A stretch of DNA of 12,379 nucleotides from CAYLZN01 sp964387935 (GTDB taxonomy: Bacteria; Acidobacteriota; Vicinamibacteria; Vicinamibacterales; JAFNAJ01). The first letter of the stretch is position 1. Every line of letters starts with the position of its first letter. Where the stretch lies: the NCBI GenBank assembly GCA_964387935.1, contig CAYLZN010000154.1:1-12379 (forward strand), written 5' to 3'. A program made the translations under genes and the position numbers. Positions 1 through 6,265 of the stretch are shown in pieces. Below the pieces are notes generated by a model. It ran no database searches. It was not told where the DNA came from and saw only the letters and a program-made list of their open reading frames with translations.

Positions 1-1191
1 GGCTGGCAGCACCTGGCGTACCAGGATCAGCTCGCGGCGAAGCGCGTGCGCCTCGAAGAGCGGTTGCGGAATGCCCTCGGCGACCGCGTCCCTGCGGTGC
101 GACCCGTCCTCGACCCTGCCGGTCGTGCCGGTGCCGACGTCGAGAGCCCGTGGGGGTTTCGCCATAAGGTCCACTTCGTCTGCGCGCCCGGTGGGGCCAC
201 GTCCACGGTGACGCTGGGGCACTTCGCGCCGCGGGGGCAGACCGTCATTCCGGTGACGGAGTGCCCGGTGCATGCCGAGGCCGGCAACGCCACCGCCTGG
301 CAGATCGTCGCGGCCGCCCGGCGCCTCGGGATTCCGGGGGCGACCGCTGACGGACGCGCTGGCCTGCTCCGGCACCTGGTCGTGCGCGTGGGGCGTGCCA
401 CGGGCGAGCAACTCGTGACCCTCGTCGTCACCGATGCCCGGGATCCGCGCGTGTCGCAGCTCACCGAGGCGATCGCGAGGTGGGATCCTGCTCCTGGCGG
501 CCTCCACGTCAACGTGCTGGAGGGGCGCAGCTCGTATCTGTTCGGACCGGAGACGAGAAAGGTCCGCGGCCACTCGTGGCTTCGTGAGGAGGTGGCTGGT
601 GTCAGTTTTCTCATCGGCCCGACCGCCTTCTTCCAGACGAACGTGACCGCGGCGGAGACGCTGGTGCGACTGGTGCTCGAGGCGGTGCCCGTCTCCTGCG
701 TGGACGTGCTCGATCTGTACGCGGGGGGAGGCCTCTTCGCCCTGCCGCTGGCGCGCCGCGGGCACCGGGTCCTCGGGGTCGAGGAGAATCCGGCCGCGGT
801 GGAGGCGGGTCGGCGGAGCCAGCGCCTCAACGGGCTCGACGGCGGCACGTGCCGGCTCGTGCGCGCGCGGGTCGAAGACCTTCGTGCGCCGCGGGCCCAG
901 GCCGTCGTGCTGGATCCGCCGCGGCGCGGCTGCGCGGCGCGCGTGTGGCACACGATCGCACGCGAGGTGCGACCCGACGTGATCGTCTACGTGTCCTGCG
1001 ATCCCGACTCGCTGGCGCGCGACCTTGGCGCCTGGCTCCGGGCCGGCCCGCGGGGCGCACCGTCCTATCGCATCTGCAGCGTGCAGCCGCTCGACATGTT
1101 TCCCCACACGCCGCACCTCGAGACCGTGGTGACGATCCGTCGCGACGCGGGCGACGCGCCGGGACGTGCCGGGAGGGGACGCCCACGATGA
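1..1191 (+). CDS. rlmD: 23S rRNA (uracil-5-)-methyltransferase, RlmD/RumA type (5' truncated)
   Basis: SAM-dependent enzyme of the TrmA/RlmC/RlmD family, which methylates C5 of a uridine in structured RNA, most likely 23S rRNA. The frame is open from base 1, so the start and N-terminal TRAM domain lie off the window. The first visible residues, GWQHLAYQDQL, are what normally follows the CGGC iron-sulfur motif. The fourth cluster cysteine appears to be C88 (VTECPV). Next come FFQTN (about 210-214), the SAM-binding loop DLYAGGGLFALPLA (from about 238), DPPRRG (305-310), the catalytic cysteine C333 in YVSCDP, and the C-terminal HTPHLETV signature. A basic tail of about 20 residues follows the usual family end. 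The stop overlaps the lpxB start (ATGA), so the two are probably co-transcribed. The family is certain; RlmD rather than RlmC or a divergent homologue is inferred from the cluster-like N-terminal part. Confidence 0.88.
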   Translation, partial: GWQHLAYQDQLAAKRVRLEERLRNALGDRVPAVRPVLDPAGRAGADVESPWGFRHKVHFVCAPGGATSTVTLGHFAPRGQTVIPVTECPVHAEAGNATAWQIVAAARRLGIPGATADGRAGLLRHLVVRVGRATGEQLVTLVVTDARDPRVSQLTEAIARWDPAPGGLHVNVLEGRSSYLFGPETRKVRGHSWLREEVAGVSFLIGPTAFFQTNVTAAETLVRLVLEAVPVSCVDVLDLYAGGGLFALPLARRGHRVLGVEENPAAVEAGRRSQRLNGLDGGTCRLVRARVEDLRAPRAQAVVLDPPRRGCAARVWHTIAREVRPDVIVYVSCDPDSLARDLGAWLRAGPRGAPSYRICSVQPLDMFPHTPHLETVVTIRRDAGDAPGRAGRGRPR

Positions 1192-2360
1192 CGCGCATCA
1201 TGATCTCCTGCGGCGAGGCGTCAGGCGACTTGTACGCCGGGGCCCTGGCACGCGGGCTGCTCACCATCGATCCGGGGCTGACCATCACGGGGTTCGGCGG
1301 CGAGCGCCTGCAGCAGGCCGGCGTCTCGTTGATTGGCGACTACCACGGGATCTCGGTCACGGGACTCGTGGAGGTCCTGCGCGTCCTGCCTCGGACCTGG
1401 GCGATGTACCGGCGCCTGGTGGCGAGCGCGACGCGCGACAGGCCGGACGTGTTCGTCGCGGTGGATTTCCCGGACTTCAATTTCAGGCTGGGTCTGGCGC
1501 TGCATCGGCTCGGCGTGCGAGTCGTCTACTACATCAGCCCCCAGGTGTGGGCCTGGCGGCCGACACGGCTGGCCACGATGAAACGGTTCGTCGATCGGGC
1601 CCTCGTGATCTTTCCCTTCGAGGTGCCACTCTACGAGCAGGCCGGCATCCCGGTGGAGTTCGTCGGCCATCCCCTCGTCGATCTGCTCGACCCCGCACCG
1701 CCGCGAGACGAGTTCCTGCGCGGCGTCGGGCTCGATCCCTCCGAGGCCACAGTGGCCCTGCTGCCAGGCAGCCGCCCGAACGAGGTGCGCCTGATTCTCC
1801 CGGTCCTGCTCGACGCGGCGGCGCGCCTGGCAACACGGGATGCGCGTCTGCAGTTCGTCATCGCCCGGGCACCGCGCCTCGACGATGCGCTCTTTGCCAG
1901 CGCACGGGACGCGGCCGACCGGGGCCTGCGGCTGGCGATCGTCGAGTCCGAGACGGACGCCGTGCTCGCGAACGCCGACGCGACGGTGACCGCGTCGGGC
2001 ACCGCCACGGTGCAGACGGCGTTGCACCGCTGCCCGATGGTCATCGTGTATCGCCTGTCACCCCTGACCTACAGGCTGGGCGTGCGCTTCGTGAAGGTGG
2101 ACACCTACGGCATGGTGAACCTGGTGGCGGGGCGGCGCGTGGTCCCGGAACTGATGCAAGACGACTGCACGGCGGACAACATCGTCACCGAGACGGAGAG
2201 GCTGCTGCGCGAACCTGCACACGCGGCGGCCACCCGCGCGGCGCTGGACGACGTCCGGCAGAAGCTCGGAGGTCCTGGCGCCAGCCGGAGGGCAGCCGAA
2301 GCCGTCCTCCGCGTGGCCGAGCGCCGGGCGCCGCAGGTCACGAGCCGATTGTCGAAGTGA
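1188..2360 (+). CDS. lpxB: Lipid-A-disaccharide synthase LpxB
   Basis: Glycosyltransferase (GT19) of the Raetz pathway. It joins UDP-2,3-diacylglucosamine and lipid X to give the tetraacyl disaccharide 1-phosphate, at the inner face of the inner membrane. The 390-residue length is normal. Motifs in order: GEASGD (9-14), VDFPDFN (92-98), YISPQVWAW (115-123), GHP (160-162), LLPGSR (191-196), SGTAT (270-274), NLVAGR (311-316) and VVPE (318-321). The ATG at 1188 overlaps the upstream stop in an ATGA and is preceded by a purine-rich GGGAGGGGA at good spacing. A second ATG four codons later is less likely because residues before GEASGD are normally few. Oddity: the residue after SGTATV is Gln276, where I recall Glu (SGTAALE/SGTATLE) in most LpxB. 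It is convergent with the ATPase gene, 9 bp away. Confidence 0.97.
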   Translation: MTRIMISCGEASGDLYAGALARGLLTIDPGLTITGFGGERLQQAGVSLIGDYHGISVTGLVEVLRVLPRTWAMYRRLVASATRDRPDVFVAVDFPDFNFRLGLALHRLGVRVVYYISPQVWAWRPTRLATMKRFVDRALVIFPFEVPLYEQAGIPVEFVGHPLVDLLDPAPPRDEFLRGVGLDPSEATVALLPGSRPNEVRLILPVLLDAAARLATRDARLQFVIARAPRLDDALFASARDAADRGLRLAIVESETDAVLANADATVTASGTATVQTALHRCPMVIVYRLSPLTYRLGVRFVKVDTYGMVNLVAGRRVVPELMQDDCTADNIVTETERLLREPAHAAATRAALDDVRQKLGGPGASRRAAEAVLRVAERRAPQVTSRLSK

Positions 2361-2365
2361 GAGTG

Positions 2366-2378
2366 GGGCTCAGAGCCC
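2366..2378. other. Small inverted repeat at the convergent gene ends
   Basis: GGGCT-CAG-AGCCC is a perfect 5-bp stem with a 3-base loop. It sits just after the lpxB stop and over the last codons and stop of the convergent ATPase gene. It could act as a weak bidirectional 3' structure, but no T-tract follows on either strand, so it is not called an intrinsic terminator. Confidence 0.3.
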
Positions 2379-4139
2379 GGCGGCGGCTTCGCGAAGGGGC
2401 GTGGTGTTCACGACCGTCAGCGTGTCGTCGATCTCCGGCGGGGGCACGGCGCGCTCCACTTCCTCCAGCGTGGTGAGTCCCCGCTGCACTTTCAGCTGCC
2501 CGTCCTCGAACATCGTCCGCATGCCGCCGGCAATGGCCGCGCGGCGCAGCGGATCGGTCCCGCCGCCGGCCATCAGCGTCGCGCGCACACGCGGGGTGAG
2601 GCTCAGGAGTTCGACAATCGCCATCCGGCCCCGGAATCCCGTGTGGCGACACTGGTCGCAGCCAGGACCGTCCGCGCGGCCGCCAGGGCCGGGCCGCTGG
2701 CAGGAGCACAGGGTGCGGACGAGTCGCTGGGCCATGACGCCGATGACCGACGAGGCGACGAGGTAGGCAGGGATGCCCATGTCCACGAGCCGCGTGACCG
2801 AGCTCGGCGCGTCGATCGTGTGCAGCGTGGACAGAACCAGATGCCCGGTCTGCGCGGCGTGGAACGCCACCTGCGCCGTTTCCGTATCGCGGATTTCCCC
2901 GACCATGATGATGTTCGGATCCTGGCGCAGGATGGACCTGAGTCCGGCGGCGAACGTGAGGCCGGTCTTCGGTGAGACCGCCACCTGGTTGATGCCGACC
3001 AGACGGTACTCGACGGGGTCCTCGACCGTGACGATGTTGGTGGTCTCGGAGGCGAGCTGGTTCAGCGCCGCGTAGAGCGTCGAGCTCTTGCCGCTGCCCG
3101 TCGGACCGGTCACGAGAATCAGGCCTTGCGGCCTTCGCAGCAACTGCTTGAACGTGGCCAGCGTGTCCTCTTCGAAGCCCAGCTCGTCCAGACTCACCTT
3201 CGCGCGGTTCCTCGCGAGGATGCGCACGACGACCTTCTCGCCGTCCGCCGTCGGCAGACTGGAGATGCGGAAGTCGAACGTCTCCCCGTTCACCACCATG
3301 CGCGTGCGGCCGTCCTGCGGCCGACGTCGCTCGGCGATGTCCATGTGCGCGGCGATCTTGATGCGGGAGACGATCTTCGGGTGCGTGCGCTTGGGAATCG
3401 TCAGGACCTGGCGCAGCGCCCCGTCCACGCGGTAGCGGAGCACCGTCGCCTTCTGCTGCGGTTCGATATGGATGTCCGACGCCCGCGCGCGAATGGCGTC
3501 GACGAAGATCGCGTTGACCAGCTTGATGACGGGCGCCGCCAGCGCCGCCCGCTCGAGCTCCTCGTTCGACGTTCCCAGCGTGTCGGTGTCCGTGTCGTCG
3601 AGCAGCGCCAGCTGGTCGGTGAGCTGGAGGCTGTCCACGAGGCCGCCCATGCTCTCGTCGCCGTACGCCCGCTCGATCGCCGCGATCACTTCGCTCTCTG
3701 GTCCGACCACGGGCTTCAGTCGCAGCCCGGTGCGGAACTGCACCGCGTCCATCGCGGAGACGTCCGTCGGGTCGGCCATGATGACGTACAGGTCCCGGCC
3801 ATCGACCGTCCAGGGCAGGCAGCGATGGCGCGTCGCCAGCTCCTTCGGTACCTTGGCGACCGCTTCGGACGAGATGTCGATCGACGCCATGTCGGCCGAC
3901 GGCAGCCGGAGCTGGTCGGCGATGAGATCCGCAAGCTGAGCCTCGGTCACGTAGCCCAGCTCGACCAGCACGGACCCGATGCGCTGGTTCTTCTCGGTCT
4001 TCTGGATGTGCAGCGCTTCGTTCAGCTGGTCGGTCGAGATGATGCCCTGGGCGATCAGCATCTCGCCGAGGAGTCGGCGGCGACCCCGGAAGTCTCCACG
4101 CGGTTGAGGCGGTGTGTTCAGCGGCGGCGGCGTCGGCAT
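2370..4139 (-). CDS. gspE/pilB: Type II secretion / type IV pilus assembly ATPase (GspE/PilB family) with MshEN-like N-terminus
   Basis: Cytoplasmic hexameric ATPase that powers pseudopilus or type IV pilus extension. Counting from the ATG at 4139 (589 aa): a double MshEN-like repeat at 23-46 and 53-76 (LGxxLxxxGxIxxxxLxxALxxQ, then IGxxLxxxGxV...Q), of the kind that binds c-di-GMP in MshE and PilB proteins. Then a long linker, and the RecA-like core with ASDIHIEP (220-227), Walker A GPTGSGKSS (345-353), Asp box TVEDPVEY (371-378), Walker B IIMVGEIRD (410-418) and His box TGHLVLSTLHT (431-441). The usual zinc tetracysteine site is present but altered: C478-x-C480, a short loop, then C494-x2-C497. 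The start at 4139 has GAGG seven bases upstream. A GTG at 4199 would add 20 Arg-rich residues and lacks a clear ribosome site. No pilus or secretion partner genes are in view, so PilB versus GspE cannot be settled. Confidence 0.95.
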   Translation of the reverse strand: MPTPPPLNTPPQPRGDFRGRRRLLGEMLIAQGIISTDQLNEALHIQKTEKNQRIGSVLVELGYVTEAQLADLIADQLRLPSADMASIDISSEAVAKVPKELATRHRCLPWTVDGRDLYVIMADPTDVSAMDAVQFRTGLRLKPVVGPESEVIAAIERAYGDESMGGLVDSLQLTDQLALLDDTDTDTLGTSNEELERAALAAPVIKLVNAIFVDAIRARASDIHIEPQQKATVLRYRVDGALRQVLTIPKRTHPKIVSRIKIAAHMDIAERRRPQDGRTRMVVNGETFDFRISSLPTADGEKVVVRILARNRAKVSLDELGFEEDTLATFKQLLRRPQGLILVTGPTGSGKSSTLYAALNQLASETTNIVTVEDPVEYRLVGINQVAVSPKTGLTFAAGLRSILRQDPNIIMVGEIRDTETAQVAFHAAQTGHLVLSTLHTIDAPSSVTRLVDMGIPAYLVASSVIGVMAQRLVRTLCSCQRPGPGGRADGPGCDQCRHTGFRGRMAIVELLSLTPRVRATLMAGGGTDPLRRAAIAGGMRTMFEDGQLKVQRGLTTLEEVERAVPPPEIDDTLTVVNTTPLREAAAGL

Positions 4140-4225
4140 GGCTGGCCTCGGCAGCCGAGAGGAATCCCCTGACTGCCGTCGTGGTAATCGGCGGCTCACA
4201 GTGGGACATGAGCGGGGCGCACACG

Positions 4226-4245
4226 GGTGGGCGATGGCGCCCGCC
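4226..4245. other. Hairpin downstream of the FAD oxidase gene
   Basis: GGTGGGCG-ATGG-CGCCCGCC can form a stem with a GGGCG/CGCCC core and a 4-base loop. It lies about 20 bases after the FAD oxidase stop, in the 124-bp gap before the ATPase gene. As minus-strand RNA the stem has one A-C mismatch and no U-tract, so it is at best a weak or Rho-assisted 3' end. The rest of the gap (4140-4263) shows no promoter I can name. Confidence 0.25.
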
Positions 4246-4263
4246 TGGCAGGCCCGAGGTCGA

Positions 4264-5883
4264 TCAGCGGTCGGGCCGGTAGGGCAGGAGGACTCCGGGG
4301 GCGAGCAGGCCGGTCGGGTCGAGAGCCTGCTTCACGGCACGCAGGGCCGCGAGGCCGTCTGGCCCGTGGAGCATCTCCAGGAACTGCTGCTTGAGGGGGT
4401 TGCGACCGACGCCGTGTTCCGCGAGCGGCGAGCCCCCGAGGGCGAGCACCGACTGGCCGGCGTCGAGCAGGGCCTGCCTGCCCAACGCCAGGTCTTCCGG
4501 CCGGCGTGGCAGGACGTTGGGGTGAACATTGCCGTCGGACAGGTGACCCCAGATGGCGAGATCCAGATCGCGTCGTTCGCACGCCGCCTGGCAGGCGTGC
4601 ACCATCTCGGCAAAACGGTCGAAGGGGACGATGAAATCCCCGGCCAGCTTCGACAGGGCCGGCGAGATCTGCTGCTGCGCGAGGGCGATGCGCCGATTGA
4701 CGGCCTGCGGCACCGCCTCGCGCAGTTCGTGGAGTTGCGCGCGACGCGCCGTGTCTCCAGGCAGGGTGATCTCCGTGCGGTCCAGCAGACCGCGATCGTC
4801 GATGAGCCGAACGAACCGCCCGAGCGGCGTGACCATGCCCTCCGGCTCGAGGGCGTTTTCGACCAGCCCTCGCGCCTGGTCGCTCGTGGTGCCCGGCGGC
4901 AGCTCGATCGTCACGAAGAGGATGGCCCCCACGGCGTGGTCGAGTGTCACGTCGAGTTCCCGATCGATCCCGTCCTGCCGCAGCAGTGCCACCGAACGCC
5001 GGTCCAGGTACTCGATCGCGGAGACGTCGATCCCGGTGGGATCCTGCTGGCGCCACGTGCGGCGGGCCTCGACCCTCAGGGCGTCGGTGAGCGCTCGCGC
5101 GTCCTCTTCGTGCGGCAGCGCCAGGCAGGCGAGGCACGTGGCGGGTGCGCGGTCCACCACCCGGAGCGTGACGCTTGTCACGATTCCCAGCGTGCCCTCT
5201 GCGCCCACGAAGAGATCGACGAGGTCCATCTCGGGGGCGAGGGCGTAGCCGGCAGCGCACTTGGGAACCTGGGGCCGCGTGAGCGGCGCGACGGGGACGC
5301 GGATGACCGACCCTGCGGTGACGATGTCGAAGTAGCCATCGGGGTGCGCCGTGGTCTCGCCGCGCCGAAGGTCGAGGACTTCGCCCGAGGCCAGGACCAC
5401 GGTGATGGCGGCGACCCAGTCGCGGGTGGTCCCGTACTTGAAGGTCGCTGGCCCCGCCGCGTTGGTCGAGACCACCCCTCCCACCGTGGCGCCTGTGTAG
5501 GTGGGAACGGGCGGATACAGTGAACGGTGTGCGTCCAGGGCACGCTGCAGCGCGTCCAGCGTGGCGCCGGCCCCGACGTGTACTTCACCGCCGTCGCGCG
5601 TGATCTCGCCGAACCGCGCCATCGAGAGCACGGTCTCCCCGCGCGGGGTTGCCCCTCCGGTCAGCGACGACTGCGCGCCGATCGCAAGGACGGGCCCGCC
5701 GAGGGCGAGGATCGCGGCGACGTCAGCCTCGGTTTCCGGGTGCGCCAGGGCACTGGCCTGCCCTCCCGGGAAGTGGGCCGCATCTTCCCTCACGGCGGCC
5801 AGTAGGTCTGGATCCGTGACGAGGCGGGGCGGGCGCCTCGATCCGCGCGGGGCCCGCGCATGAACTTCGCGCGGGCCTCTCAC
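4264..5883 (-). CDS. FAD-binding 2-hydroxyacid oxidase/dehydrogenase (GlcD / cytochrome-type D-lactate dehydrogenase family)
   Basis: Member of the VAO/PCMH flavoprotein superfamily with a GlcD/DLD C-terminal domain. Such enzymes oxidise D-lactate, glycolate, D-2-hydroxyglutarate or similar acids; the substrate cannot be read from sequence. FAD domain: IGAQSSLTGGATP (68-80), TGATVGGVVSTNAAG (130-144), KYGTTRDWV (149-157), GAEGTLGIVTSVTLRV (227-242). C-terminal domain: GHLSDGNVHPNVL (446-458), the His-bearing metal/substrate motif, AEHGVGR (488-494), and the family-typical end LDPTGLLAPG (521-530). Length 539 aa. The GTG at 5883 overlaps the cytochrome c stop as GTGA. No other start lies before the family-conserved LVTDPDLL (21-28), so this start is preferred despite a weak ribosome site. 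The first 20 residues are Arg-rich, with no signal peptide, membrane helix or convincing Tat signal. A perfect 9-bp hairpin covers codons 3-11. Coupling to a cytochrome c gene suggests a cytochrome-linked dehydrogenase (inference). Confidence 0.9.
   Translation of the reverse strand: MRGPREVHARAPRGSRRPPRLVTDPDLLAAVREDAAHFPGGQASALAHPETEADVAAILALGGPVLAIGAQSSLTGGATPRGETVLSMARFGEITRDGGEVHVGAGATLDALQRALDAHRSLYPPVPTYTGATVGGVVSTNAAGPATFKYGTTRDWVAAITVVLASGEVLDLRRGETTAHPDGYFDIVTAGSVIRVPVAPLTRPQVPKCAAGYALAPEMDLVDLFVGAEGTLGIVTSVTLRVVDRAPATCLACLALPHEEDARALTDALRVEARRTWRQQDPTGIDVSAIEYLDRRSVALLRQDGIDRELDVTLDHAVGAILFVTIELPPGTTSDQARGLVENALEPEGMVTPLGRFVRLIDDRGLLDRTEITLPGDTARRAQLHELREAVPQAVNRRIALAQQQISPALSKLAGDFIVPFDRFAEMVHACQAACERRDLDLAIWGHLSDGNVHPNVLPRRPEDLALGRQALLDAGQSVLALGGSPLAEHGVGRNPLKQQFLEMLHGPDGLAALRAVKQALDPTGLLAPGVLLPYRPDR
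5851..5877 (-). promoter_or_regulatory. Strong hairpin in the first codons of the FAD oxidase, just after the cytochrome c stop
   Basis: In the minus-strand mRNA, GGCCCGCGC and GCGCGGGCC form a perfect 9-bp GC-only stem around a 9-base loop. The stem begins a few bases after the overlapping stop/start GTGA. It should block de novo initiation at the GTG and be opened only by ribosomes terminating on the cytochrome gene, a classic coupling layout. It could instead be a 3' stabilising or pausing element for the cytochrome mRNA. There is no U-tract. Confidence 0.5.
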
Positions 5884-6224
5884 TTCAGCTTCGAATCGAA
5901 CGCGCGCACGAACTCCGCGAGCGCCTCGATCTCATGAGGTTTCAGCTTGGTCTTGAAGCCCAGCATGGCCGTCCCCGGGACGCCCTCCCGGATGATCGCC
6001 GCGACCTCCTTCGAGCTCGTCCCGTGCTTCCACTCGCCATCGACGAAGCTCATGCCCTGGAGCTTGGAATCACCTTTTGGCCCGTGGCACATGGCGCAAC
6101 GCTGCTTGTACAGCGCAGCGGCGTCCGCCTTGGCCGTGCGGTCCTGAGCGGCCGCCGGCGTGCGCCAGGATCCCATTCCCACGGTGCAGGTCAGCACCGC
6201 GACACCGAGCACTCCATACCGCAT
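5880..6224 (-). CDS. Exported monohaem c-type cytochrome
   Basis: Small (114 aa) class I-like cytochrome c for electron transfer in the periplasm. N-terminal signal peptide: a short basic start, a hydrophobic stretch at about 4-18, and likely cleavage after AAA at 24-26. The single haem motif is CAMCH (43-47), and Met87 in PGTAMLGF is the probable distal axial ligand. The C-terminal helix LAEFVRAFDSKLK is typical of cytochrome c6/cbb3-type modules. The ATG at 6224 has GGAGG nine bases upstream; longer in-frame extensions lack signal-peptide character. It starts 41 bp after the cysteine-cluster gene, and its stop overlaps the FAD oxidase start by 4 nt, so the oxidase is likely its electron donor or functional partner. 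Specific physiological role unknown. Confidence 0.93.
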   Translation of the reverse strand: MRYGVLGVAVLTCTVGMGSWRTPAAAQDRTAKADAAALYKQRCAMCHGPKGDSKLQGMSFVDGEWKHGTSSKEVAAIIREGVPGTAMLGFKTKLKPHEIEALAEFVRAFDSKLK

Positions 6225-6240
6225 CGAATCACGCCTCCAG

Positions 6241-6259
6241 GCCCCGTCCGAAGCGGGGC
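6241..6259. other. Hairpin between the cysteine-cluster gene and the cytochrome c gene
   Basis: GCCCCG and CGGGGC form a 6-bp GC stem. In minus-strand RNA the loop reads CUUCGGA, which allows an extra C-G pair closing a UUCG tetraloop with one bulged A, an unusually stable fold. It lies just upstream of the GGAGG ribosome site of the cytochrome gene. It may be an mRNA-stability or processing element that separates expression of the two gene pairs. No U-tract, so not an intrinsic terminator. Confidence 0.4.
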
Positions 6260-6265
6260 GACCTC

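Noticed and set aside
849..1187. Possible 5' extension of lpxB inside the methyltransferase gene
   Set aside because: The added residues are Arg/Ala-rich shadow sequence. LpxB normally begins a few residues before GEASGD, and the ATG at 1188 has a good ribosome site.
4140..4199. Upstream GTG start (4199) for the ATPase
   Set aside because: It adds 20 Arg/Ser-rich residues before the MshEN-like motif and lacks a clear ribosome site, whereas the ATG at 4139 has GAGG at suitable spacing.
2338..4224. A second long minus-strand open frame over the same span as the GspE/PilB gene
   Set aside because: It is an alternate frame kept open by high GC. Its translation is Arg/His/Gly-rich with no domain, while the overlapping frame holds all the ATPase motifs.
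5820..5883. SRRPPR near the FAD oxidase N-terminus as a Tat export signal
   Set aside because: No hydrophobic segment or cleavage site follows. The next residues begin the conserved cytosolic-type N-terminus (LVTDPDLL).
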